A stretch of 64,000 bases of DNA from Anammoximicrobium sp964645045 (GTDB taxonomy: Bacteria; Planctomycetota; Planctomycetia; Pirellulales; Pirellulaceae). The stretch spans positions 1-64,000 of the forward strand of contig CAZXYZ010000061.1 in the NCBI GenBank assembly GCA_964645045.1, in the 5' to 3' direction. Below the pieces are notes generated by a model. The model saw only the letters and a program-made list of their open reading frames with translations. It did no database searches and was not told the origin of the DNA. Both the position numbers and the translations under genes were made by a program. This document shows positions 33,385 through 41,460 of the stretch, in pieces; within the stretch, counting starts at the first letter, position 1, and each line of letters opens with the position of its first letter.

Positions 33385-33691
33385 GAGTCGCTCCCCTCAG
33401 TCGATCGAGCAGTCCAGGACCACTCTCCGACCTGAATCGCGCGGCGAGTTCATCATCGTCCCGGATTTGCCGATCGACGTCCTCGCGGTGATCGTGGTAG
33501 TACGCCAGTGCGGCATGCACATCGGCCAGGGACAGCTGTGGGAAGCGATCGACAATTTCGTCCGGCGACAACCCCTGCTCCGTCCAGATAACGATGTCCT
33601 GGACGCGAATCCGGTGTCCGGCGATACGCGGTCTGCCTCCGCATACCCCCGGCGTGCTCTCAACATGCGTTTTTTCGATGGCGGTTGACAT
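33362..33691 (-). CDS. DUF433 antitoxin
   Basis: A 109-residue DUF433 protein (VapB-like) with an N-terminal region before the helix-turn-helix core: GVCGGRPRIAGHRIRVQDIV and EQGLSPDEIVDRFPQLSLAD then VHAALAYYHDHREDVDRQI. It neutralises the adjacent PIN-like toxin and likely autoregulates the pair. It begins 85 bases after the stop of the DGQQR-bearing gene on the same strand, so it could belong to the same transcript. Confidence 0.85.
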   Translation of the reverse strand: MSTAIEKTHVESTPGVCGGRPRIAGHRIRVQDIVIWTEQGLSPDEIVDRFPQLSLADVHAALAYYHDHREDVDRQIRDDDELAARFRSESGPGLLDRLRGATLGNPVSS

Positions 33692-33776
33692 TGCCGTATT
33701 GTAACGAAATCCACATCGCTGGTGAAGAACGAATTGGTGGGTAAGTGTCGGGTAAGTCCCAAAGCGGCCGTACCGA

Positions 33777-34961
33777 TCAGCCCGTCTTTCGTCCGGCCCG
33801 TTTCTTGCTCGGCTCGGCAGTCACACTGTCGGTCGGCACCATTGGCCGATTCCAGACCAACGCTTTGTAGCGGACCAAGAGGTGGTTCGACAGCACCTGG
33901 ATGTCCCGCGTCGTGTTTTGGATTTCGTTCCACTTGGGCTGAGCGCCGGGCCCGAAATCCCAGTAGCCATCCGTCCAGCGGCACTCGTCGCGCAAGGGCA
34001 GCAGGTCCGCGGCGAATACGTCGACGGGCGGAATCCGCAGATGGCGGTGCCGATCGGCGATCGCGTCCATTAGGAAGCCCAGGCTGACGACGCCGGCGCC
34101 GTGCATCAGCCGCGACTTGTTCGGCGGAAGGCCCCACGCGGTCTTGAACGTTTGCTGCACGGCCTGCCAGAAGTTCTTCAGAATACCGAACATCGAGTCC
34201 ACGTCGTCGCCGTCGGGATCGCGGAAGCGAAACAGCACGCCATCGCTGAGGCTGTGTTCCAGCATCTTCAAAATAGAATTGTCTTTGATCACGCCCGTGG
34301 GCGTGGTGGGGGTGCTGATCAAGCCCCGCAGCGGCGAGTCGTCGTGCTGGTTCAGCAGGTCCAGCAAGCGGGCGGGGAAGCGGCGGCGCTGGAGCAGGTC
34401 GGGCAGGCGGGCGGTGGTGCTGGGCAACAATTCGTACAACAGCCCCTTGGGCAACGGCTTGGTCGAATTGACCAGGATGAACTGCTCCCGCTGCTCGTCG
34501 TCGCTGTCGGCGATGAAACCGACCACCGAGATCGGGAAACACTTGACCCGCGCCTCGCGGATCGCCGCCACCCGCTGCTGGCCGTCCACGATCCAACCCG
34601 GCTTCGGCGTGTCGCCGTGGCCGTTCAACGGGATCACGATCGTCCCAGTGCTGCTGTAGGGACTGGCCGCCTGGCGACGGTCGGGAACGAAGCGGACCCG
34701 CTGGTCAAAGGCGACGACGATCGAGTTCGGCAGCAACGGCGCTTCGGATTCCACATACTGCCGGATCTGGGCGATGTGGGATAACACCTCGGGCCGCTGG
34801 TAGCCCTGGATCAACCGCTGGTCGTCCCGGGCGATGCGGGAAATCGAGGTAAACTCGGGCAACCGTTTGCCATCGACCGCAAAGCTGTAGATCACCCGCG
34901 ATTTGCCTTGGCGGATTTGCAACGCGGGAAGACGGAGGTCAGGGGGGGAGGGTTTGGTCAT
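33777..34961 (-). CDS. dpdB: DGQHR-family protein (DpdB-like)
   Basis: A 394-residue protein with the intact family signature WIVDGQQRVAAI near residue 125 and early FTSISRIARDDQRLIQGYQR. The second half has AWGLPPNKSRLMHGAG and CRWTDGYWDFG, shared with the neighbouring copies. In known Dpd systems DpdB works with the transglycosylase DpdA to place a 7-deazaguanine into DNA. The start ATG at 34961 is formed by the last unit of a 7-bp tandem repeat running into an assembly gap, and no normal ribosome site is visible, so its true start and expression are uncertain. Confidence 0.75.
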   Translation of the reverse strand: MTKPSPPDLRLPALQIRQGKSRVIYSFAVDGKRLPEFTSISRIARDDQRLIQGYQRPEVLSHIAQIRQYVESEAPLLPNSIVVAFDQRVRFVPDRRQAASPYSSTGTIVIPLNGHGDTPKPGWIVDGQQRVAAIREARVKCFPISVVGFIADSDDEQREQFILVNSTKPLPKGLLYELLPSTTARLPDLLQRRRFPARLLDLLNQHDDSPLRGLISTPTTPTGVIKDNSILKMLEHSLSDGVLFRFRDPDGDDVDSMFGILKNFWQAVQQTFKTAWGLPPNKSRLMHGAGVVSLGFLMDAIADRHRHLRIPPVDVFAADLLPLRDECRWTDGYWDFGPGAQPKWNEIQNTTRDIQVLSNHLLVRYKALVWNRPMVPTDSVTAEPSKKRAGRKTG

Positions 34962-35015
34962 TGGTCATTGGTCATTGGTCATTGGTCATTGGTCATTGGT
35001 CATTGGTCATTGGTC
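34954..35015. repeat. 7-bp tandem repeat TTGGTCA
   Basis: About nine head-to-tail copies of TTGGTCA run into the N gap. Beyond the gap, a related unit (GTTGTCA) repeats about three times (35118-35140). On the minus strand every unit contains ATG, the last being the dpdB start. Confidence 0.9.
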
Positions 35016-35115
35016 NNNNNNNNNNNNNNNNNNNNNNNNNNNNNNNNNNNNNNNNNNNNNNNNNNNNNNNNNNNNNNNNNNNNNNNNNNNNNNNNNNNNN
35101 NNNNNNNNNNNNNNN
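35016..35115. other. assembly gap (100 N)
   Basis: One hundred N characters in the middle of a 7-bp tandem repeat. The round number indicates a scaffold gap of unknown true size. Confidence 0.99.
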
Positions 35116-35138
35116 ACTGGTCAGTTGTCAGTTGTCAG

Positions 35139-35315
35139 TTACGCGGGCGTGGGCGTGGGTGACTGGTCGGCTTCGATGGCGGCTAAGGCTTCGCGGCACA
35201 GGCGGACGGCGTAGGAATCGCCTTCGGCGTAATCGTCGTCGGCGTACTGGTCGATCACGGCGCGGAGTGCCGCCTGCGTTTTCTGGAGGGTTTCGGGTTG
35301 GATTTGGGCGTTCAT
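35139..35315 (-). CDS. small hypothetical protein downstream of dpdA
   Basis: A 58-residue acidic, helical protein (ALRAVIDQYADDDYAEGDSY in the middle). Its ATG at 35315 overlaps the dpdA stop as ATGA, so it is coupled to dpdA, and it ends just before the tandem repeat and gap. I recognise no family. The tight coupling makes it a likely accessory or partner of DpdA. The last residues (PTPTPA) come from the edge of the repeat. Confidence 0.65.
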   Translation of the reverse strand: MNAQIQPETLQKTQAALRAVIDQYADDDYAEGDSYAVRLCREALAAIEADQSPTPTPA

Positions 35316-36538
35316 GTCGGTTGATGGAAATGGTGGTACGTGACATACAGGTTGTGAAAACCGCGGCGGCGTTTGCGCTCGGCGCCGCGGAAGATGACGA
35401 CGTGAATTCCCAGGTCGCGGCACACGCGGCAGGGGCACGTCTTCCAGGGTTGATCCTCCAGCGTCTTGCCATAGTCTTCGGAACGGTCCTTGCGGCCGTC
35501 GTGGATCAGGTCGTAGTCGCGGAGCAATTTGACCAGACGCGGGACGCTGCCACCCTGGCGGTCGAATCGCATCAGCCCCTGCAGGCAAGCCTGTTCGAGT
35601 TTCCGCGCCTGGTCCTGGTTCACCTCCCCGGCCCGGATCCGGCTGCCGAATTTGGCATTGCCCTCGACTTGCGGCACGCGCAGGGCCGAATACTTGAACG
35701 ATTCGGTGTAGTAGTTGTCGCGGTCGTGCTTGAAGGCTTGCAGCAGCGGCGACGTGCTGTCGAAGCTGACCACGCCATAGTCGCGGAACTCGTCGAGGTG
35801 TTCGCAGCGGTTGACGCCGAACAGATGCAACGCGGTGGCCGGTTTGCGGACTTTGTCGATCGCACTCAACGCCGCCAGAATATCGTCGGATTGCAGCGGA
35901 ACCAGGCCGCCCACGCCGATGTACGTGTAGCCCATTTTCTGCAACTCTTTGACCGCGCGGGCATACGACGCGGGACTCCAGCCTTGCGCCACGCCCAACG
36001 GCGTGAAAGGCAGCTTGCGGCCCTGGTGCAGGGTCAAGAACTCCCGGGCTAACTGCAGCGTGATGTCTTGCCGCCGTCGATAACCGTCCAGGGCTTCCCG
36101 GCCGGCTTCCGTGGCGGCGGACTCTTCGGACTGGAATGCCAGGATGACGTGATCCACCGAGACGCCGTAGTCGACGCGGCAGTTCAGGTAGAAGTCGATG
36201 ACTTGTTCGACGGTGTACGGCGGGACTGGTTCGCGCACATAAGAAAACGCCCCGCAATCGCCCATCGTCTCCAGCGGCCGGTCGCCGATCCGAAAGAACT
36301 CGTGAACGCCCACGCGCAACAGCCGGTGACGCTGGGCGATCGTGTATTTTCCCGAGCCCTTTTCGGTGCCGTCGACAATCGCCTTGGAGACCAGCAGGCC
36401 GCTGTACGGCGGCGCTTCAAATACCTCGTGTGCGTACTGGTCGTTCCGGTGCCGAATCCGGGTCTCCGACCGCGCCTCGGTCACAAAGTCGAAGCTGGGG
36501 TCGACCAGATCGTGGCTGTCGGGAAAAAAGAACTTCAT
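35312..36538 (-). CDS. dpdA: DpdA-like DNA guanine transglycosylase
   Basis: A 408-residue homologue of the tRNA-guanine transglycosylase fold of the DpdA branch, which exchanges guanine in DNA for preQ0. Evidence: start MKFFFPDSHDLVDPSFDF, RNDQYAHEVFEAPPYSGLLV, then PLGVAQGWSPASYARAV and YIGVGGLVPLQ as in TGT barrels. The TGT zinc site CPCRVC is followed by a His in RGFHNLY. The ATG at 36538 overlaps, as ATGA, the stop of the upstream DGQHR gene in its expected frame. Because of a one-base insertion that upstream gene now reads through in frame into dpdA. No tRNA-specific C-terminal domain is seen. Confidence 0.85.
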   Translation of the reverse strand: MKFFFPDSHDLVDPSFDFVTEARSETRIRHRNDQYAHEVFEAPPYSGLLVSKAIVDGTEKGSGKYTIAQRHRLLRVGVHEFFRIGDRPLETMGDCGAFSYVREPVPPYTVEQVIDFYLNCRVDYGVSVDHVILAFQSEESAATEAGREALDGYRRRQDITLQLAREFLTLHQGRKLPFTPLGVAQGWSPASYARAVKELQKMGYTYIGVGGLVPLQSDDILAALSAIDKVRKPATALHLFGVNRCEHLDEFRDYGVVSFDSTSPLLQAFKHDRDNYYTESFKYSALRVPQVEGNAKFGSRIRAGEVNQDQARKLEQACLQGLMRFDRQGGSVPRLVKLLRDYDLIHDGRKDRSEDYGKTLEDQPWKTCPCRVCRDLGIHVVIFRGAERKRRRGFHNLYVTYHHFHQPT

Positions 36539-36967
36539 GACGCCAGCCCCTTGGCCTTCAGGTACGCGCGCACCAGCACGTTTGGCCAACAGGTTGATGT
36601 GCCGCGGAACGTTCTGCACTTCGTTCCACTTCAGGCCCCCCAGCTCGTCCCAGCTGCCTTCGGTCCAGCGGCACACGGGGGCGACCAGTCGCAGCTCGCG
36701 GGCCGCCAGATCGACGGCCTTGGCTTCCCGGGCGGCGAGGGCCGGCATGACCCGGTCCATCAAGCGGCCCATCGAGCGGATGCCGGCGCCGTGCATCAAA
36801 CGGCTGGTTTCAGGGGGCTTGCCCCACGCGTCCGAAAACACCTTGCGGACCGCCGTCCAGTACACCACCAGCAGGTTGCAGATCCCATCGAAATCGGTCT
36901 CGCCCGTCGCCATGTTGCGAAAGGGAAACAGGCAACCGGACGGAGACGAAGGGCTTTCCTCAATCAT
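36535..36967 (-). CDS. N-terminally truncated DGQHR-family protein, frameshifted at the end
   Basis: This gene encodes only the C-terminal third (about 140 residues) of the DGQHR family seen twice more nearby: GCLFPFRNMATGETDFDGI, AWGKPPETSRLMHGAGIRSM and VCRWTEGSWDELG. The DGQHR half is missing. It begins three bases after the preceding stop, so it may be a genuine stand-alone domain. Near 36581 one extra A turns the expected LANVLVRAYLKAKGLAS-stop ending into an open frame fused to dpdA. In the expected frame the TGA at 36535-36537 overlaps the dpdA ATG. Confidence 0.65.
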
Positions 36968-36970
36968 CGG

Positions 36971-37918
36971 TCAGTCTTCACCTGCGCGAAACAGTTTCAT
37001 GAAACGGCCGTATTCGCACGCGTACCCCTCGTCCCGCAAACGCCGCAGCAACGGCGTCGGCCGCAAGGATGGCTCGCGCTGGAGGATACGAGCGATAAAG
37101 CGACGAACCTGCTGGTCGCTGCGGGGACGGCGGTCGTACCGTTTCAGATCCGGCGCGGACGCCAACCAGTGGGAGCAAAGTGCATTCAGGACGTCGAGCG
37201 CCGGGAGGGAGGAGCCCAGGTTCTGAAGCAGGTGCCGCGTCAGACGGATGTTGAGCGAACGCCGGGCGCCGCCCACCAGCGATTGTAGTCGCGCGTCGCA
37301 GGCCACCATGTTTTCCTGCAGCCCGTCGAGTCTTCGCGTTCCGGCCGAGATGATCGACATCCAACTCGGATCGGCCAACGCTTGTCGCGCGTCGGCCAAG
37401 TCGTCCCGGAGCGCTCGCAGGTAAATCTCCGAGGCGACCACGACCAGCGGGGACCGTCGGTACTCGCGGGCCAGGTCGGCGAGGCACCGAGGTTGCGGTC
37501 CCCAGGGCCCGGCCCAATTCGTGACGAGCCGCCACCAGCCTCGCTGGGCCGCCAGAGGCGACGGTCGAAACGGCTTGCCCACCACCGAATCCGGATGATT
37601 CACGGCAAAGGTTGCCGAGTAAGGCTGAAGGGGATTGTCCATGGACAGCAGCCCGTACCCGGCCGAGGCGACCCAGACGCGAACGCGGGAACCACGACCC
37701 AGGCGGGAGCCGTCGAGTTCTTTGGCGATGCTCCAATGATCGCCTGCGTACAGGTCGCGTGCGGCCAGGCGTTCCCCCGTGTGCCCGTCGAGACGTTCCA
37801 GCCACGCCGCCGCTCGCGATTCGGTCGAAGCCCCGCGCAGATGGCGCAGCATCAAGTCGCGCCCCGGCTCGCGGGTCTTTTTCTTCGTGCAAGTCACGAC
37901 GAGGTTGACGGTGTTCAT
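36971..37918 (-). CDS. DUF6884/YaaA-like protein in the Dpd-like operon
   Basis: A 315-residue protein. Its N-terminal half resembles DUF6884/YaaA proteins: NLVVTCTKKKTREPG, AARDLYAGDHWSIAKEL and VWVASAGYGLLSMDNPLQPY. The C-terminal half is helical and basic (RRSLNIRLTRHLLQNLG), possibly DNA-binding. The start ATG at 37918 overlaps the queE stop as ATGA. Position between preQ0 synthesis and dpdA makes it a candidate for processing preQ0 in DNA or for guiding DpdA; that is inference. The open frame continues upstream to 38029 but inside queE. Confidence 0.65.
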   Translation of the reverse strand: MNTVNLVVTCTKKKTREPGRDLMLRHLRGASTESRAAAWLERLDGHTGERLAARDLYAGDHWSIAKELDGSRLGRGSRVRVWVASAGYGLLSMDNPLQPYSATFAVNHPDSVVGKPFRPSPLAAQRGWWRLVTNWAGPWGPQPRCLADLAREYRRSPLVVVASEIYLRALRDDLADARQALADPSWMSIISAGTRRLDGLQENMVACDARLQSLVGGARRSLNIRLTRHLLQNLGSSLPALDVLNALCSHWLASAPDLKRYDRRPRSDQQVRRFIARILQREPSLRPTPLLRRLRDEGYACEYGRFMKLFRAGED

Positions 37919-38625
37919 GGCAACGGAACTCCCCCGGCCAACTTGGCCGCCACGGGCGGGTATCCACTCAGCCGTGACCCGGATTCGCGCAACGGGATCA
38001 CCTTGTGCAACTGCAGGTTGAATCGCCACTGCGGGTGATCAAGGCAGTACTGGACGGCAAGCTGGATGTTTTGTTCCAGATCAGGACCATCCAGGGGCTG
38101 CAGAAAGAAGTGGTCAAACGGAAGGTCCACGAATCGCTCCGGCAACGCATCGAGCTGCGGAAAGACCAACTTCAACTCGTTGCCCTGTCTGGCCTTCAAC
38201 TCCGCTTCGGCCTTGGGGCTGACACAGATCCAGTCCAGGCCCTCCGGAGGCGCAATCGTCCCGTTCGTCTCGACGGCCACCTCGAAGCCCGCGTCGTGCA
38301 AGGCGTCGATCGCCGCGCGATCCAATTGCAGCAGTGGTTCTCCACCCGTACACACGACGAACTTGCGATGCGACCAGCGCCCGTTGCCGGGCCATGCCGC
38401 GGCGACGGCATGGGCAAGTTTTTGGGCCGATTCAAAACGCCCGCCGCGCGGACCATTCAGGCCGACGAAATTCGTATCGCAAAAGCGGCAGATGGCCGTC
38501 GCCCGATCCGGTTCGAGACCGCTCCACAGATTGCAGCCGGCGAAACGGCAAATGATGGCGGGTCGCCCCGCCTGGCAGCCTTCGCCCTGCAACGTATAGT
38601 AAATCTCTTTGACGCTGTACGACAC
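37915..38625 (-). CDS. queE: 7-carboxy-7-deazaguanine synthase
   Basis: A 236-residue radical-SAM enzyme that converts 6-carboxytetrahydropterin to 7-carboxy-7-deazaguanine, the ring-forming step to preQ0. The iron-sulfur motif is the CX14CX2C variant (CNLWSGLEPDRATAICRFC). EIYYTLQGEG at the start and VVCTGGEPLLQLD are standard. The start is GTG 38625, eight bases after GGGAG and five before the queC stop; an upstream ATG would overlap queC. The tail (SRLSGYPPVAAKLAGG) is a few residues longer than usual. Its stop overlaps the next gene. Confidence 0.9.
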   Translation of the reverse strand: MSYSVKEIYYTLQGEGCQAGRPAIICRFAGCNLWSGLEPDRATAICRFCDTNFVGLNGPRGGRFESAQKLAHAVAAAWPGNGRWSHRKFVVCTGGEPLLQLDRAAIDALHDAGFEVAVETNGTIAPPEGLDWICVSPKAEAELKARQGNELKLVFPQLDALPERFVDLPFDHFFLQPLDGPDLEQNIQLAVQYCLDHPQWRFNLQLHKVIPLRESGSRLSGYPPVAAKLAGGVPLP

Positions 38626-38629
38626 GGCT

Positions 38630-39331
38630 TCAGCTCCCTTCACCAGCCGAGGGCACGGGGGCGGGATAATCGGGTGTCGCCGCGTACGGGGTGGGATCCG
38701 GCACACGGGCCCGCAGGAAGGCTTCCCGCCGCTCGAAGCACGTTCCGCACCGGCCGCAGTGAATCGGCCCGCCTTCGTAACACGACCAGGTGCGTCCGAA
38801 ATCCACTCGCAATGCTGCGCCTCGCGCGACGATCTCCGCTTTGGTCATCGCGATGAAAGGACAGTACAACTCGATCGGGTGCCAGTCGGCCAGGCGGAAA
38901 GCCCCGTCGACGGCTGCGGCGAACTCGGGGCGGCAGTCGGGATAGATGGTGTGGTCGCCCGCGTGGGCCGCATAGGCCACGCGATCCGCTTGCCGGCCGA
39001 TCGCCCACCCGGCCGCCACGGCCAACATGATCATGTTCCGGTTCGGGACCACGGTCTGTTTCATGGTGTCTTCGGCGTAATGCCCATGCGGAACGGCGAT
39101 CTCAGCACGGGTCAGACTCGAACCGGCCAGCAGATGCGCGATTCCGGACAGGTCTGCAAGTTGCCATTCGACGCGCAGCGATTCCGCCGTCCGCCGCGCA
39201 TGCTCGATCTCGACCCGATGGCGCTGCCCGTAATCGACGGACAGGGCAAGGACCGTGTCCTCTGTGGCTAACAGTTCATACAGCAGGACGGTCGAGTCCA
39301 AACCACCGGAGTAGATCAGCACGGTCTTCAT
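38630..39331 (-). CDS. queC: 7-cyano-7-deazaguanine (preQ0) synthase
   Basis: A 233-residue QueC, which uses ATP and ammonia to turn 7-carboxy-7-deazaguanine into preQ0. The PP-loop SGGLDSTVLLYE is at the N-terminus, ALSVDYGQRHRVE follows, and the zinc-binding cysteines are in WSCYEGGPIHCGRCGTCFER. The start is ATG 39331. It heads the coupled run queC-queE-DUF6884-DGQHR-dpdA. preQ0 also feeds queuosine in tRNA, so this gene may serve both uses; QueD and FolE are not in the window. Confidence 0.92.
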   Translation of the reverse strand: MKTVLIYSGGLDSTVLLYELLATEDTVLALSVDYGQRHRVEIEHARRTAESLRVEWQLADLSGIAHLLAGSSLTRAEIAVPHGHYAEDTMKQTVVPNRNMIMLAVAAGWAIGRQADRVAYAAHAGDHTIYPDCRPEFAAAVDGAFRLADWHPIELYCPFIAMTKAEIVARGAALRVDFGRTWSCYEGGPIHCGRCGTCFERREAFLRARVPDPTPYAATPDYPAPVPSAGEGS

Positions 39332-39681
39332 GGGAATTTGAGCCGGCAAGGGCTAAAATTACACTTTCTACAAAATGAAGATACCGTTAGGCAATGAAAA
39401 CTGCAACCTATTGTATTGTCAAATAACTGACAAACTGTTGTACTTGCGAATATTTCAGATATCACAAACTGGACCATGCGAGGCACGCATGCATCTGCCG
39501 TGGGGGGCGGGGGCTCCGCGTCCGAAGGCGAGGGAAAAGCGAACGCTCGATCCAACAAGGTGCCGAGTGGCGAGCGGCCGGCGTAAGCCCGCCGGTTTTC
39601 CGCATTCCCGCACGTTTGCGCGAGGGGTTGACCAGGTCACCTTCGGCGAAGACAACTGCGGGCGGGTGAAGGGTCCGCAGG

Positions 39682-40004
39682 CACCGGTGGGCTTACGCCC
39701 CACCGTTCGCCAAGATCGAACCAGGCACCGGTGGGCTTACGCCTCACCGTTCGCCAAGATCAAACCAGGCACCGGTGGGCTTACGCCTCACCGTTCGCCA
39801 AGATCAAACCAGGCACCGGTGGGCTTACGCCCCACCGTTCGCCNNNNNNNNNNNNNNNNNNNNNNNNNNNNNNNNNNNNNNNNNNNNNNNNNNNNNNNNN
39901 NNNNNNNNNNNNNNNNNNNNNNNNNNNNNNNNNNNNNNNNNNNCACCGTTCGCCAAGATCAAACCAGGCACCGGTGGGCTTACGCCCCACCGTTCGCCAA
40001 GATC
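39682..40004. repeat. 44-bp tandem repeat array
   Basis: At least five copies of a 44-base unit start at 39682, 39726, 39770, 39814 and 39969, with an N gap among them. Each unit contains the palindrome GGTGGGCTTACGCCCCACC followed by a constant GTTCGCCAAGATCAAACC. Related single palindromes occur at 15640-15790 and about 39575. The spacers do not vary. The stretch 39350-39681 upstream has nothing else convincing. Confidence 0.92.
39844..39943. other. assembly gap (100 N)
   Basis: One hundred N characters interrupting the 44-bp tandem array, so the true copy number is unknown. Confidence 0.99.
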
Positions 40005-40053
40005 TTTGCCACGTTTGCGATCACTGAGGTCGGCTCAGGATGGCGCCGTCCGC

Positions 40054-41400
40054 CTACAGCGTCCAGCCCGGCCGGTATTCGCGGTGCAGGAACTGGTTGG
40101 CGTCGGCACGATTGACGATCCGGCCGGCGAGTGGATCGTACTCGATGGGCTGGCCGGCGAGCGACGCGACGTGGACCAGCTGGATCACCTCGGTCAGGGG
40201 CCCGCCGATGTCGAAACTGGAGAATGTGGGCGGTCCTCCCTTGCAGGCGCTGATCCATTCGGCGTGGTGGTTGGCGGTGCGCGGCAGGGTGGGCGCGGGT
40301 GCCTGGAAGCCCGCGAACTTGGGTTCCGGCAACAGCAGGTACCGCGTGTTCCACGGACACGACGAGAAGATGGCCGCGTCGCCGCCCGTGACCAGACAAC
40401 CCCAATCGGTCATCCCGTAGCCGAGCAGCACTTCCTTGGGCGGCTTGGGGCCGCCGTTGTACCACGTCAATTTCACCGGCGGCAAATCGCCGCGGGCCGG
40501 GAAATCGAACTTGGCGACCATGCGCCGCGGATACGTCTCCGGATGGATCTCCGACGCCTCGCATTCGACGCGGATGATGGGCGGCGCGGCGGGCGGGGCC
40601 GGTGGCTCGACGTTCCACAGCAGATCCAACTTCAGAGCGCGAAACGCCATATTCGCCGTATGGCAGCCCATGTCGCCGCCTGAGCCGCTGCCGAACGCGC
40701 GCCATTTCCGCCACGAGCCGGGCAGGTATTCGGGATGATAGGGACGCGTGGGAGCCGGGCCGAGCCATAGGTCCCATTCCAATCCCTCCGGAACGGGCGG
40801 CTGGTCTTGCGGACGCTCCTGCGGGCCGTTGCCTCCGGCCAGCCAGATGTGCGCCTCGCGGATCTCGCCTACGGTCCCCGCCCAGGCCAATTCCACCGCG
40901 CGCCGCAGGGCTTCGCTCGCCGAGCCCTGGTTGCCCATCTGTGTTACGACCTTGTGCTGCCTGGCGGTCTGACGCATGACGCGGGCCTCGTGGATTGTGC
41001 GCGTCAGCGGCTTTTCGCAATACACGTGCTTGCCCAGTTTCATCGCAGCCACCGCGGCGACGGCGTGCGTGTGGTCGGGCGTGCTGACCACGACCGCGTC
41101 AATCTGGCCGTGCAACTCGTCCAGCATCTTGCGGAAATCCGTGTACCGCTTGGCTTGCGGATATTTCTTGTGCGTCTCGTCCGCCCGCCGCTGGTCCACG
41201 TCGCACAACGCTACAAGGTTCTCGGCGGCGACGGCGTTGGTGTTTGAGCCGCCCTGGCCGCAAGCGCCAATGATGGCGATGGCGAGTTTCTCGTTCGCCT
41301 GATAGGCCCGGGCGGAGCGGGCGTCCTTGAGAATCATCAGCCCGGCGGTTCCGAGCAGCGAGGACTGGAGGAAACGGCGTCGATGGAAGTGCGTTCGCAT
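40054..41400 (-). CDS. Tat-exported Gfo/Idh/MocA oxidoreductase
   Basis: A 448-residue NAD(P)-dependent oxidoreductase. A twin-arginine signal (HRRRFLQSSLLGTAGLMIL) precedes a Rossmann fold (IAIIGACGQGGSN) with the family motif GKHVYCEKPLTRT and a GGDMGCHTANM metal/substrate segment. Planctomycetes hold many exported members that act on sugars or inositols. The C-terminal part has GYGMTDWGCLVTGG and HAEWISACKGG, typical of this subgroup. It follows a GH5 gene on the same strand, with repeat copy B between, and may act on the released sugar; that link is inferred. Confidence 0.88.
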   Translation of the reverse strand: MRTHFHRRRFLQSSLLGTAGLMILKDARSARAYQANEKLAIAIIGACGQGGSNTNAVAAENLVALCDVDQRRADETHKKYPQAKRYTDFRKMLDELHGQIDAVVVSTPDHTHAVAAVAAMKLGKHVYCEKPLTRTIHEARVMRQTARQHKVVTQMGNQGSASEALRRAVELAWAGTVGEIREAHIWLAGGNGPQERPQDQPPVPEGLEWDLWLGPAPTRPYHPEYLPGSWRKWRAFGSGSGGDMGCHTANMAFRALKLDLLWNVEPPAPPAAPPIIRVECEASEIHPETYPRRMVAKFDFPARGDLPPVKLTWYNGGPKPPKEVLLGYGMTDWGCLVTGGDAAIFSSCPWNTRYLLLPEPKFAGFQAPAPTLPRTANHHAEWISACKGGPPTFSSFDIGGPLTEVIQLVHVASLAGQPIEYDPLAGRIVNRADANQFLHREYRPGWTL

Positions 41401-41460
41401 GGGGTTCTCCCTGAGGCATTAGTGGGCGAGCGGCTTGGAGTGGCCGGGGGTTAGGGTTCG

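Noticed and set aside
33777..34961. DndB of a phosphorothioation system
   Set aside because: DGQHR proteins include DndB, but no DndA, DndC, DndD or DndE is nearby while DpdA, QueC and QueE are, so a Dpd-like role fits better.
39682..40004. CRISPR array
   Set aside because: The units are identical over all 44 bases with no variable spacers, and no cas genes are present; this is a tandem repeat.
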